Shown here in pieces: positions 1 to 5,448 of a DNA stretch of 6,299 nucleotides (position 1 is its first letter; the number at the start of each line of letters is the position of its first letter). The translations under genes and the position numbers were made by a program. Under the pieces are notes generated by a model that saw only the letters and a program-made list of their open reading frames with translations, searched no databases and had not been told where the DNA came from. Source of the stretch: Fen731 sp964354265. Its GTDB lineage: Bacteria; Actinomycetota; Humimicrobiia; Humimicrobiales; Humimicrobiaceae. Where the stretch lies: the NCBI GenBank assembly GCA_964354265.1, contig CAYGYY010000104.1, positions 1-6,299 on the forward strand. The letters are read 5' to 3'.

Positions 1-2
1 AT

Positions 3-827
3 ATAGGGATCGCAATGGGTATCTCAGGAACTGATGTCGCAAAAGAAGCAGCTGATATGATACTGACAGATGATAATTTTGCAAGCATAGTCAATGCAAT
101 TGAAGAAGGAAGGGCAGTATTTGAAAACTTAAGAAAATTCATACATTATATACTGGCAAGCAATATTCCTGAAGCAGTGCCATTTATAATGATGATCCTT
201 TTTAAGATCCCATTACCGCTTACAATCATGCAGATTCTTGCTATAGACCTTGGAACAGATATGCTGCCTGCATTAGCACTTGCATCTGAGCAGCCGGAAC
301 CCGGTATAATGAATAAATTGCCAAGGTCAAGAAATGAAAGATTATTGACAGGCAGGGGACTTGCAAAGGCATACCTTTTCTTTGGACCTATTATAGCAGT
401 AGTGGCAATGGCAGCATATTTTATTGTTTATTTTGATAATGGTTACACATTTGCAAAATTAAGAGAAATCGGCGCAGATCCAAACAATTATATTAATGAC
501 AGTGTTTATTTGGCAGCAATAACTGCGACATTTATAGCAATAGTCATGGGACAGATCGGAAACGCTTTTGCCAACAGGACAAATTATGATTCTGTATTTA
601 AAGTTGGATTCTTTAAAAACAAACTGCTTCTATGGGGCATACTAGGTGAATTGGTAATTCTTGTATGTTTAGTTTATATTCCAAAACTCAATACATTGTT
701 TAATAATACTCCTATAGATCTGAAATACTGGCTCATATTATTGACTTTCATACCTTCTGTTTTGATATTTGAAGAATTGCGAAAATTGATTTTAAGAAGG
801 AAAATAAAGCCTTCTGGCGCTATATAA
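3..827 (+). CDS. P-type cation-transporting ATPase, Na+/K+-ATPase-like (IIC) group, C-terminal part
   Basis: Partial gene: the frame is open to the left edge, and the ATG at 15 is an internal Met in the P-domain stretch IGIAMGISGTDVAKEAAD, which in this family follows the hinge motif GDGxNDxP lying outside the window. About 274 residues remain, covering the end of the P domain and the last six membrane helices (M5-M10). These proteins use ATP, through an aspartyl-phosphate intermediate, to pump cations across the cytoplasmic membrane. M5 carries SNIPEAVPF (159-185) and M6 carries IDLGTDMLPA (243-272). Both match the ion-binding helices of animal Na+/K+-ATPase (SNIPE, DLGTDMVPA) better than those of SERCA Ca2+ pumps as I recall them. 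The C-terminus EELRKLILRR also resembles the IIC ending. In M8 the position aligned with Na+/K+-ATPase Asp926 appears to be Asn (QIGNAF). The true substrate cannot be fixed from sequence; a Ca2+ pump label is the alternative. The gene ends with TAA 170 bases before the next gene, which is also on the + strand. Confidence 0.93.
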   Translation: MGIAMGISGTDVAKEAADMILTDDNFASIVNAIEEGRAVFENLRKFIHYILASNIPEAVPFIMMILFKIPLPLTIMQILAIDLGTDMLPALALASEQPEPGIMNKLPRSRNERLLTGRGLAKAYLFFGPIIAVVAMAAYFIVYFDNGYTFAKLREIGADPNNYINDSVYLAAITATFIAIVMGQIGNAFANRTNYDSVFKVGFFKNKLLLWGILGELVILVCLVYIPKLNTLFNNTPIDLKYWLILLTFIPSVLIFEELRKLILRRKIKPSGAI

Positions 828-996
828 AAAAATATAATAATAAATAATAATAAAGAGTAATAAGAAGGAATAATATAATTTAATTTTAAAGGTATAATAA
901 AAAATATGACAATCAAGTCAATTAAATATTTATTAATAAGAAGTTTATCAGAAATAAAATTTTTTTATTAATTCTGTTCCTTAAAAAGGTGATTAA

Positions 997-1644
997 ATGC
1001 AAATATTAATAATGGGATGCGGAAGGGTCGGTTCACAACTGGCAAATCTTCTGTCTATGGATGGACATAAAGTAAGCATAGTTGATTTGGATCCAAAATC
1101 ATTTGACAAGCTGGGGGAAAGCTTCAAAGGTGAAAAAATAGTTGGTTTTGGTTATGACAGGGAAGTACTTATAAAGGCAGGAATTGAAAATGCAGATGCA
1201 TTTGCTTCGGTTACACCAGGAGATAACAGGAATATAATCGGAGCTTTAATAGCAAAAAGGGAATTTAAAGTGCCTATAGTAGTTGCCAGGATTTATGATC
1301 CTGTAAGGGCAAATGTATATAACAAACTTGGTATTACAACAATTTCTCCCACAAAATGGGGTGCAAATAAGATACGGGAACTTATCTGCCATTCTGATAT
1401 AAATACCCAATTGAGTCTTGGAAATGGAGAAGTTGAAATTATTGAAGTTGAAGTGACGCATGGGATTTCAGGCCATAGAAGTGACAGAATAAATGTGCCG
1501 GGGGAGATAATGGTTGTTTCCATAACAAGGCTTGGCAGAGCTTTTGTGCCCGTTGTGGGCACTGTCATGAGTGAAGGCGATCTGCTCCATATTGCAGTAG
1601 CGTCAACTGCGATACCTCAGCTTAAGAGAATACTTGGAATCTAG
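997..1644 (+). CDS. TrkA-type NAD-binding (RCK) potassium-transport regulatory protein, first of pair
   Basis: A 215-residue cytoplasmic protein built as one RCK unit. The N-terminal TrkA-N Rossmann fold shows the dinucleotide motif GCGRVG (residues 7-12) and an acidic residue ending the second strand (D30 in SIVDLD) that should contact the nucleotide ribose. A conserved SVTPGDNRNI segment and the VVARIYDP strand follow. From about residue 141 the TrkA-C ligand-binding domain is recognisable (VPGEIMVVSITR, then VMSEGDLLHIAV). Such proteins gate Trk/Ktr K+ channels in response to NAD(H) or nucleotides. E. coli TrkA has two such units fused; here, as in many Actinobacteria, they are two genes. 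The ATG start is supported by AAGGTG at 986-991, five bases upstream. The 169-base gap from the ATPase gene is almost pure A/T and I see no convincing promoter in it. The next gene starts 10 bases downstream, so the two are surely co-transcribed. No TrkH/KtrB channel gene is visible. Confidence 0.92.
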   Translation: MQILIMGCGRVGSQLANLLSMDGHKVSIVDLDPKSFDKLGESFKGEKIVGFGYDREVLIKAGIENADAFASVTPGDNRNIIGALIAKREFKVPIVVARIYDPVRANVYNKLGITTISPTKWGANKIRELICHSDINTQLSLGNGEVEIIEVEVTHGISGHRSDRINVPGEIMVVSITRLGRAFVPVVGTVMSEGDLLHIAVASTAIPQLKRILGI

Positions 1645-1654
1645 GAGGCAATAA

Positions 1655-1968
1655 ATGAATATTTTAATCATAGGATTTGGCAAGGTAGGTAATAATCTTG
1701 CAAAAGACATGGTATTAAAGGGACATAAAGTAAGTATCGTTGAAAAGAGTGAAATTGTCTGCAGCAAATTTGAAAAAATAGGCAATATGGAAATAATATG
1801 CGGAGATGGCTGTGACCCGATGGTTCTGGAGCAGGCCGGTATAAAAATTACAGATGTGATTGCTGCAGTCACTGGTGATGATGAGGATAACCTGGTGGTT
1901 GCACAGCTTGCAAAACTTCAACCAAATAGGCCCAGGGTGGTTTCAATAATCAATAACCCCAGGAATGA
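1655..1968 (+). CDS. TrkA-type NAD-binding (RCK) protein, second of pair, cut by assembly gap
   Basis: The first 104 codons of a second TrkA-N protein; the reading frame runs into the run of Ns, so the C-terminal half is unknown. Visible features are the Rossmann motif GFGKVG (residues 7-12), E30 ending strand two (SIVEKSE), the conserved GDGCDPMVLEQAGI loop, and VTGDDEDNLVVAQLAK. The last of these is typical of the second member of actinobacterial TrkA pairs. It shares GHKVSIV with its neighbour and probably arose by duplication, but the two are clearly diverged. A strong Shine-Dalgarno AGGAGG (1643-1648) overlaps the stop codon of the first TrkA gene, which points to tight translational linkage. 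The partners would be each other and a K+ channel subunit not seen here. Any translation continuing after the Ns in this frame is meaningless. Confidence 0.9.
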
Positions 1969-2068
1969 NNNNNNNNNNNNNNNNNNNNNNNNNNNNNNNN
2001 NNNNNNNNNNNNNNNNNNNNNNNNNNNNNNNNNNNNNNNNNNNNNNNNNNNNNNNNNNNNNNNNNNNN
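1969..2068. other. Assembly gap of 100 Ns
   Basis: Exactly 100 undetermined bases, the usual placeholder for a scaffold join of unknown length. The real distance and content between the second TrkA gene and the DUF454 gene are unknown. The right-hand contig begins one base before the stop codon of the DUF454 gene. Gene order across this point should not be used as context. Confidence 0.97.
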
Positions 2069-2069
2069 A

Positions 2070-2495
2070 TTAATCTGAAAGGATTATTTTTCTTTTATCT
2101 TTAGGCCTTATTTTTACAATATGAATTGTTACACCTATTGCAATAAGAACCAGCATAGCTCTTATCCAAAATATACCTGTAGCAAAGAAAAATGAAAATC
2201 CCATGGTTATCCATAAAAGAGCTATGGTAATAATTTTTATTCTTAATGGAATTCCTTTTCCTTCTCTATAATCTTTAATAAATCTACCAAAGATTCTGTT
2301 ATTTAAAAGCCAGTCATAAAATCTTTTTGAGCTTCTTGCATATAATGCTGCTGAAATTAAAAGAAAAGGAGTTGTAGGCAGTATTGGTATAAATATTCCA
2401 GCAATACCAATACAAATGAATAAAGTACCAGTTGTAATTAATAAGATTTTTACAGGTCTACTTATAAATAGTTTTTTTTTACTTAATTTGTTCAA
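2070..2495 (-). CDS. DUF454 (YbaN-like) inner membrane protein
   Basis: A 141-residue membrane protein of unknown function. The hallmark of the family is visible as IPILPTTPFLLISAALYA (residues about 36-53), followed by an aromatic/basic segment (SSKRFYDWLLNNRIFGRFI) and the GKGIPLRIK turn. Three hydrophobic stretches can be drawn: about 16-52 (probably one long or re-entrant segment around the Pro-rich core), 86-106 and 109-127. The C-terminus is basic. The length is slightly above that of E. coli YbaN. The start is a TTG: in this frame a TGA lies four codons upstream, no ATG is available before the conserved core, and I see no clear Shine-Dalgarno. The ATGs at 2500 and 2508 on this strand are in another frame and stop at once. 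The gene is divergent from perR across a 105-base region with a PerR box, so it may respond to peroxide; that is inference. Confidence 0.85.
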   Translation of the reverse strand: MNKLSKKKLFISRPVKILLITTGTLFICIGIAGIFIPILPTTPFLLISAALYARSSKRFYDWLLNNRIFGRFIKDYREGKGIPLRIKIITIALLWITMGFSFFFATGIFWIRAMLVLIAIGVTIHIVKIRPKDKRKIILSD

Positions 2496-2546
2496 AACAT
2501 TATTTCATTGAATAAATATTAGAGTAATAGACTTTTTAAAATAACT

Positions 2547-2582
2547 ATTATATAATTATAATCATTATAGTTTTATAATCAA
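2547..2582. promoter_or_regulatory. Divergent promoter elements between DUF454 gene and perR
   Basis: A dense cluster of TATAAT-like boxes. For perR, a perfect TATAAT at 2574-2579 would start transcription around 2586, just before the ribosome site; a second TATAAT at 2557-2562 would start it near 2569. Neither has a good -35. For the DUF454 gene, reading the - strand, TTGATT (2582-2577) and TATAAT (2560-2555) are separated by 16 bases, a plausible promoter. All of these overlap or flank the PerR box at 2556-2570, so a bound regulator could block both directions. In such AT-rich DNA individual boxes are weak evidence and exact start sites are uncertain. Confidence 0.4.
2556..2570. promoter_or_regulatory. 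PerR box (operator)
   Basis: The sequence TTATAATCATTATAG matches the B. subtilis PerR box consensus TTATAATNATTATAA at 13 of 14 defined positions; only the last base differs. It lies 30 bases before the perR start codon and 60 bases before the DUF454 start, over predicted -10 elements. This fits negative autoregulation of perR and repression of katA until peroxide inactivates the regulator. A further TTATAAT half site is at 2573-2579. The AT-richness of the region makes such matches easier by chance, but the location directly in front of a PerR-type gene and a catalase gene makes this call strong. Confidence 0.8.
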
Positions 2583-2588
2583 GCTAAT

Positions 2589-2593
2589 AAGGA
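2589..2593 (+). promoter_or_regulatory. Ribosome binding site deciding the TTG start of perR
   Basis: AAGGA lies seven bases before TTG at 2601. The codon immediately before that TTG is TAG in the same frame, so no upstream start is possible, and the next Met (codon 31) would remove most of the DNA-binding domain. Confidence 0.75.
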
Positions 2594-2600
2594 TTTTTAG

Positions 2601-3017
2601 TTGAATAAAAAAATTGGAGATTTAGCAGAAAAATTACTTGGAAAAAATATAAAACCATCCCCTCAGAGAATAAAAATTCTAGAATATCTTATGAATAAAA
2701 GAAATCACCCAACTGTTGATAGGATATATAACGACCTGTTAAAAGACATCCCAACCCTTTCCAAGGCAACAGTATATAATGCTTTAGATTTATTTAAAAA
2801 AGAAAATTTAGCAATAGTTGTAACAATTGAAGATAATGAGACAAGATATGATGGTGAAGTTACCAGTCACGGCCATTTCAAATGTGATTATTGTGGAAGT
2901 ATTTATAATTTCTCTATTGATGTCGATAAACTTTCAATTGATTCTTTAGAAAATTTTAAAATAAATGAAAAAAATGTTTATTTTAAAGGGGTCTGTCCAA
3001 AATGTTTAAAAACATAA
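2601..3017 (+). CDS. perR: Fur-family peroxide-responsive repressor, PerR type
   Basis: A 138-residue metal-dependent repressor. The N-terminal winged helix (about residues 18-82) includes the SPQR motif and a recognition helix in TLSKATVYNALDLF. The C-terminal dimerisation domain carries both metal sites. Structural zinc ligands are C95, C98, C132 and C135 (CDYC and CPKC). The regulatory Fe/Mn site is predicted as H36, D84, H90 and H92, equivalent to B. subtilis PerR H37, D85, H91 and H93, where iron-driven oxidation of histidines inactivates the protein. The fifth ligand, Asp104 in B. subtilis, aligns with N103 here (CGSIYNF), an oddity since PerR usually has Asp and Fur has Glu. PerR rather than Fur is favoured by the following catalase gene and the PerR box upstream. 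The start is TTG with a good ribosome site. It is very probably in an operon with katA, 24 bases downstream. Confidence 0.85.
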   Translation: MNKKIGDLAEKLLGKNIKPSPQRIKILEYLMNKRNHPTVDRIYNDLLKDIPTLSKATVYNALDLFKKENLAIVVTIEDNETRYDGEVTSHGHFKCDYCGSIYNFSIDVDKLSIDSLENFKINEKNVYFKGVCPKCLKT

Positions 3018-3041
3018 AAAATAGAAAAGGAGAATAATAAA

Positions 3042-4481
3042 ATGAATGAAAAAGAAAAATTAACAACTGCTGCGGGTGCTCCAGTAGCCAATAACCAGGA
3101 CTCCCTTACAGCAGGCCCGCGTGGACCAATGCTGCTCCAGGATGTCTGGTTTTTAGAAAAACTTGCCCATTTTGACCGGGAAGTGATACCGGAAAGAAGA
3201 ATGCATGCAAAAGGTTCCGGCGCATTTGGAACATTTACTGTAACACATGATATTACGAAGTACACCAAAGCAAAGATTTTTTCTGAAATCGGTAAAAAAA
3301 CTGATATGTTTGTTCGTTTCTCTACAGTTGCCGGTGAGCGTGGCGCAGCGGATGCCGAGCGTGATATTCGTGGATTTGCTATGAAGTTTTATACTGAAGA
3401 AGGCAACTGGGACCTTGTTGGAAACAATACACCGGTTTTCTTTCTGCGTGATCCGCTTAAATTCCCTGATTTAAACCGTGCTGTAAAACGTGATCCTCAC
3501 ACAAATATGAGAAGTGCAAAAAACAATTGGGATTTCTGGACATCTCTTCCTGAAGCATTGCACCAGGTAACAATTACTATGAGCGATAGAGGTATTCCGT
3601 TATCTTACAGGCATATGCATGGATTTGGTAGCCATACATTTTCAATGATTAATGCAAATAATGAGCGGGTATGGGTTAAGTTTCATATGGTTTGCCAGCA
3701 GGGCATCAAGAACTTATCTGATACAGAAGCTGAAGCTATTGTTGCAAAAGACCGTGAAAGCCACCAGAGAGACCTGTTTGGAAGCATTGAACGTGGGGAT
3801 TACCCAAAATGGAAAATGTTTATACAGGTTATGACAGAAGAGCAGGCAAATAATATGCCTTATAACCCATTTGACCTGACTAAAGTATGGTTTAAGGGAC
3901 AATATCCTCTAATTGAAGTAGGCATTTGGGAGCTTAACCGCAATCCTGAGAATTATTTTTTAGATGTAGAGCAGTCAGCCTTTAATCCTGCAAATGTTGT
4001 GCCCGGTATTTCCTTTTCACCGGATAAGATGCTGCAGGGAAGATTATTTTCTTATGGCGATGCTCAGCGTTACAGGTTAGGAGTAAACCATCACATGATA
4101 CCTGTCAATGCTCCCAGATGTCCAGTTAACAGTTATCACCGGGATGGCCAGATGAGGGTAAATAGCAACGCGGGAAGCACCATAGGATATGAACCAAACA
4201 GTTACGGAAAGTGGCAGGAGCAGCCTGAATTTAAAGAACCAAAACTTCCTATATATGGGGATGCGGACCGCTTCAATTTCAGGGAAGATGACGATGATTA
4301 TTATACCCAGCCCGGCCTTTTGTTCAGGCTATTGAATGAACAACAGCAGAAGGCATTATTCGAAAACACAGCCCGTGCTATGGGGGATGCTCCTAAAGAG
4401 GTTAAGATAAGGCACATAGGCAACTGTACGAAAGCTGACCCCGCTTATGGCAAAGGTGTTGCTGAAGCGCTTGGAATTTAA
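3042..4481 (+). CDS. katA: Monofunctional haem catalase (clade 3 type)
   Basis: A full-length 479-residue catalase that converts hydrogen peroxide to water and oxygen in the cytoplasm; small-subunit size. The catalytic His is H55 in RRMHAKGSGAFG, the distal Asn is N128 in VGNNTPVFF, and the proximal haem-ligand Tyr is Y338 in GRLFSYGDAQRYRLG with R334 beside it. Other catalase blocks are plain: FSTVAGERG, RDIRGFAMKFYTEEGNWD, DRGIPLSYRHMHGFGSHTF and the late DDDDYYTQPG. The sequence resembles Helicobacter pylori KatA throughout. ATG start with AAAGGAG (3026-3032) at a 9-base spacing. Only 24 bases separate it from perR and there is no room for a clear promoter, so it is probably co-transcribed and controlled by the PerR box at 2556-2570. 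It is visibly richer in G+C than perR, and about 12 of 30 arginines are CGT, a codon not seen in the other genes here. This suggests either transfer or selection for high expression. No signal peptide. Confidence 0.97.
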   Translation: MNEKEKLTTAAGAPVANNQDSLTAGPRGPMLLQDVWFLEKLAHFDREVIPERRMHAKGSGAFGTFTVTHDITKYTKAKIFSEIGKKTDMFVRFSTVAGERGAADAERDIRGFAMKFYTEEGNWDLVGNNTPVFFLRDPLKFPDLNRAVKRDPHTNMRSAKNNWDFWTSLPEALHQVTITMSDRGIPLSYRHMHGFGSHTFSMINANNERVWVKFHMVCQQGIKNLSDTEAEAIVAKDRESHQRDLFGSIERGDYPKWKMFIQVMTEEQANNMPYNPFDLTKVWFKGQYPLIEVGIWELNRNPENYFLDVEQSAFNPANVVPGISFSPDKMLQGRLFSYGDAQRYRLGVNHHMIPVNAPRCPVNSYHRDGQMRVNSNAGSTIGYEPNSYGKWQEQPEFKEPKLPIYGDADRFNFREDDDDYYTQPGLLFRLLNEQQQKALFENTARAMGDAPKEVKIRHIGNCTKADPAYGKGVAEALGI

Positions 4482-4517
4482 CCAAGGATAATTGAGCTGA
4501 TATGTCTAAATTTTATT

Positions 4518-4547
4518 TAAAGGGTGTAGTATGCGCTGCACCCTTTA
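4518..4547 (+). terminator. Probable intrinsic terminator after katA
   Basis: A 12-pair stem: TAAAGGGTGTAG (4518-4529) pairs with CGCTGCACCC-side bases 4536-4547, with one G-U pair and a six-base loop (4530-4535). It begins 36 bases after the katA stop. The following tract (TTG then A-rich) is poor in T, so termination may be partial, or the hairpin may mainly protect the mRNA 3' end. Confidence 0.6.
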
Positions 4548-4559
4548 TTGAAAATGGAT

Positions 4560-4745
4560 AAATAAAAAAACTCTGACATTTAAATAAATTTTTAAACATC
4601 ATAAAGAATCTCCAGCTAATTTTAAATATTTTAAGTGCCAAGTCACGTTTGGTTGGGCATGGTAGACAGAGTTAGAACTTTATTATTGAGCTTAAGTTAA
4701 GATATTTTTATATCTGAATTAAGATTTTAATTAAATTTTGAATTA
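4560..4745. other. Non-coding stretch with no recognised feature
   Basis: AT-rich DNA between the katA hairpin and the next gene's control region. The longest coding possibility is a 21-codon GTG ORF around 4634-4699 with no ribosome site and no recognisable product. A slightly G/C-richer patch (about 4635-4675) contains a weak GCCAA/TTGG pairing but no convincing RNA gene. I see no repeat, tRNA or mobile element here. Confidence 0.5.
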
Positions 4746-4749
4746 ATTT

Positions 4750-4779
4750 TATATTTTACCTTTAAAGTAGTAAAATATA
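4750..4779. repeat. Perfect inverted repeat with palindromic centre, possible operator
   Basis: TATATTTTAC (4750-4759) and its exact reverse complement GTAAAATATA (4770-4779) flank a 10-base centre that itself contains the palindrome CTTTAAAG (4760-4767). It lies just upstream of the putative promoter of the structured leader and could bind a dimeric regulator. In DNA this AT-rich an inverted repeat of this size is not far above chance, so the regulatory reading is tentative. Confidence 0.4.
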
Positions 4780-4780
4780 T

Positions 4781-4806
4781 TTGAAACATTTGTTATAAAT
4801 TATAAA
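4781..4806 (+). promoter_or_regulatory. Possible promoter of the structured leader and membrane-protein gene
   Basis: TGTTATAAA (4791-4799) resembles an extended -10 (TG, one base, TATAAA). Alternatively TTGAAA (4781-4786) could pair as a -35 with TATAAA at 4801-4806, though the 14-base spacing is short. Either would start transcription around 4806-4815, just before the first leader hairpin. Evidence is weak because the whole stretch is A/T. Confidence 0.25.
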
Positions 4807-4827
4807 AAATTAAATTTAGGGACTTTG

Positions 4828-4914
4828 GGGCTTTTCCTATTATAGTTGGTCGCCAATTGTATAGAAAAGCTTAAAGCCAATAGCGAAACCGACTAAATAT
4901 AGTCGGTTTTATTA
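4828..4914 (+). promoter_or_regulatory. Structured 5' leader with antiterminator/terminator switch (attenuator, class unknown)
   Basis: Three pairings can be drawn. First, a long imperfect hairpin 4828-4849/4853-4872 with two single-base bulges and a UCG loop. Second, an intrinsic terminator 4886-4895/4900-4909. Third, an alternative helix: TAGTTGGT (4843-4850) pairs with ACCGACTA (4888-4895), which is eight pairs with one G-U. It is extended by CGC (4851-4853) with GCG (4883-4885) across a bulged AA. The third uses the 3' half of the first hairpin's left arm and the whole 5' arm of the terminator, so it excludes both. That is the logic of transcription attenuation: when the first hairpin forms, the terminator forms; when it opens, read-through into the membrane-protein gene at 4948 is possible. 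I recognise no T-box motif or known riboswitch consensus. The ligand or signal is unknown; a ribosome, protein or small molecule are all possible. Confidence 0.6.
4886..4914 (+). terminator. Intrinsic terminator inside the leader of the membrane-protein gene
   Basis: A perfect 10-pair stem, AAACCGACTA (4886-4895) with TAGTCGGTTT (4900-4909), has a four-base AATA loop and a T-rich run after it. It ends 33 bases before the ATG at 4948. It could in principle stop transcripts coming from upstream, but its position right before a gene and its overlap with an alternative pairing make regulated termination likelier. Confidence 0.82.
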
Positions 4915-4947
4915 TTTTAATATCTTATTTATCAAATGAGGTAAAAA

Positions 4948-5391
4948 ATGAAAGAAAAGGAAAATAAAATCAATATCTCAACCCTTATAATTTTCTGGCT
5001 AGTAGTTGCTTTCTTTATTTTAAATGCATTAAGTATGTTTGCCATGCCCTTATTTGGGCAATTTAATCAGTTTATAAGTATTCCTTTAATGGTTATTTTA
5101 CCAGTCCTTGGAATAGCACTTATTGTTTTGGTATCAAGAGCAAAATTACAAAAGCTTGCAAAAGCATTTTTTATTCTTACAGGTTCAGCAGCTATTGGTA
5201 TAAGCGTTTTTGCTGTAATGCACAATCTTTTCTTTGCCCTTTTAATAAAGCTATTTGGTGAAGATTTCGGTGCGCGCATGGGAGATGAGCCAGTGTTTTT
5301 TGTTCTGGCAACAATCGTATGCCCAATAGCATTGCTGGTTGGCATAATTGGAAGTATTGTTTTAATAGCAAAGAAAAAAGTTAAAGCATAA
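4948..5391 (+). CDS. Conserved-looking four-helix membrane protein of unknown function
   Basis: A 147-residue protein with a charged N-terminus (MKEKENK) and four predicted membrane segments at about residues 11-34, 42-64, 71-101 and 115-141, ending in a lysine-rich tail. A short basic loop (SRAKLQKLAK) joins helices 2 and 3. An acidic loop with LFGEDFGARMGDEP joins helices 3 and 4 and is the most distinctive part. I do not recognise a named family; the overall look is of a small integral membrane hypothetical protein. The ATG start has TGAGGT (4937-4942) five bases upstream. It stands alone on the + strand, preceded by the structured leader with terminator, so its expression is probably controlled by transcription attenuation. 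No terminator is evident after its TAA. The role could be transport, stress or drug response, but nothing in the sequence decides this. Confidence 0.85.
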   Translation: MKEKENKINISTLIIFWLVVAFFILNALSMFAMPLFGQFNQFISIPLMVILPVLGIALIVLVSRAKLQKLAKAFFILTGSAAIGISVFAVMHNLFFALLIKLFGEDFGARMGDEPVFFVLATIVCPIALLVGIIGSIVLIAKKKVKA

Positions 5392-5448
5392 AAAATATCC
5401 ATATATAAATCTGCTAATCAATAGATAATATCAGTAGTTGTTGCAATT

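Noticed and set aside
830..890. Repeated AATAATAA-like units after the ATPase gene as a tandem repeat or operator array
   Set aside because: Irregular unit length and composition; consistent with simple A/T-rich sequence.
1293..1568. Minus-strand ORF opposite the first TrkA gene
   Set aside because: Shadow of a well-supported gene on the + strand; no independent coding evidence.
2573..2587. Second complete PerR box directly downstream of the first
   Set aside because: The left half TTATAAT is perfect but the right half matches only 4 of 7 positions; TATAAT here is better read as a -10 box.
2978..3268. 96-codon minus-strand ORF over the perR-katA junction
   Set aside because: It is antisense to clearly real coding sequence, has no ribosome site evidence and no family resemblance.
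4825..4845. Tiny ORF TTG-GGG-CTT-TTC-CTA-TTA-TAG with AGGGA just upstream
   Set aside because: The spacing between AGGGA and TTG is only two bases, too short for normal initiation, and five sense codons after the start give no recognisable attenuation logic.
4847..4897. Short ORF from TTG at 4847 reading VANCIEKLKANSETD and ending inside the terminator, as a possible leader peptide
   Set aside because: No ribosome site before it, a TTG start and no run of a regulatory codon; the alternative RNA pairings explain this stretch better.
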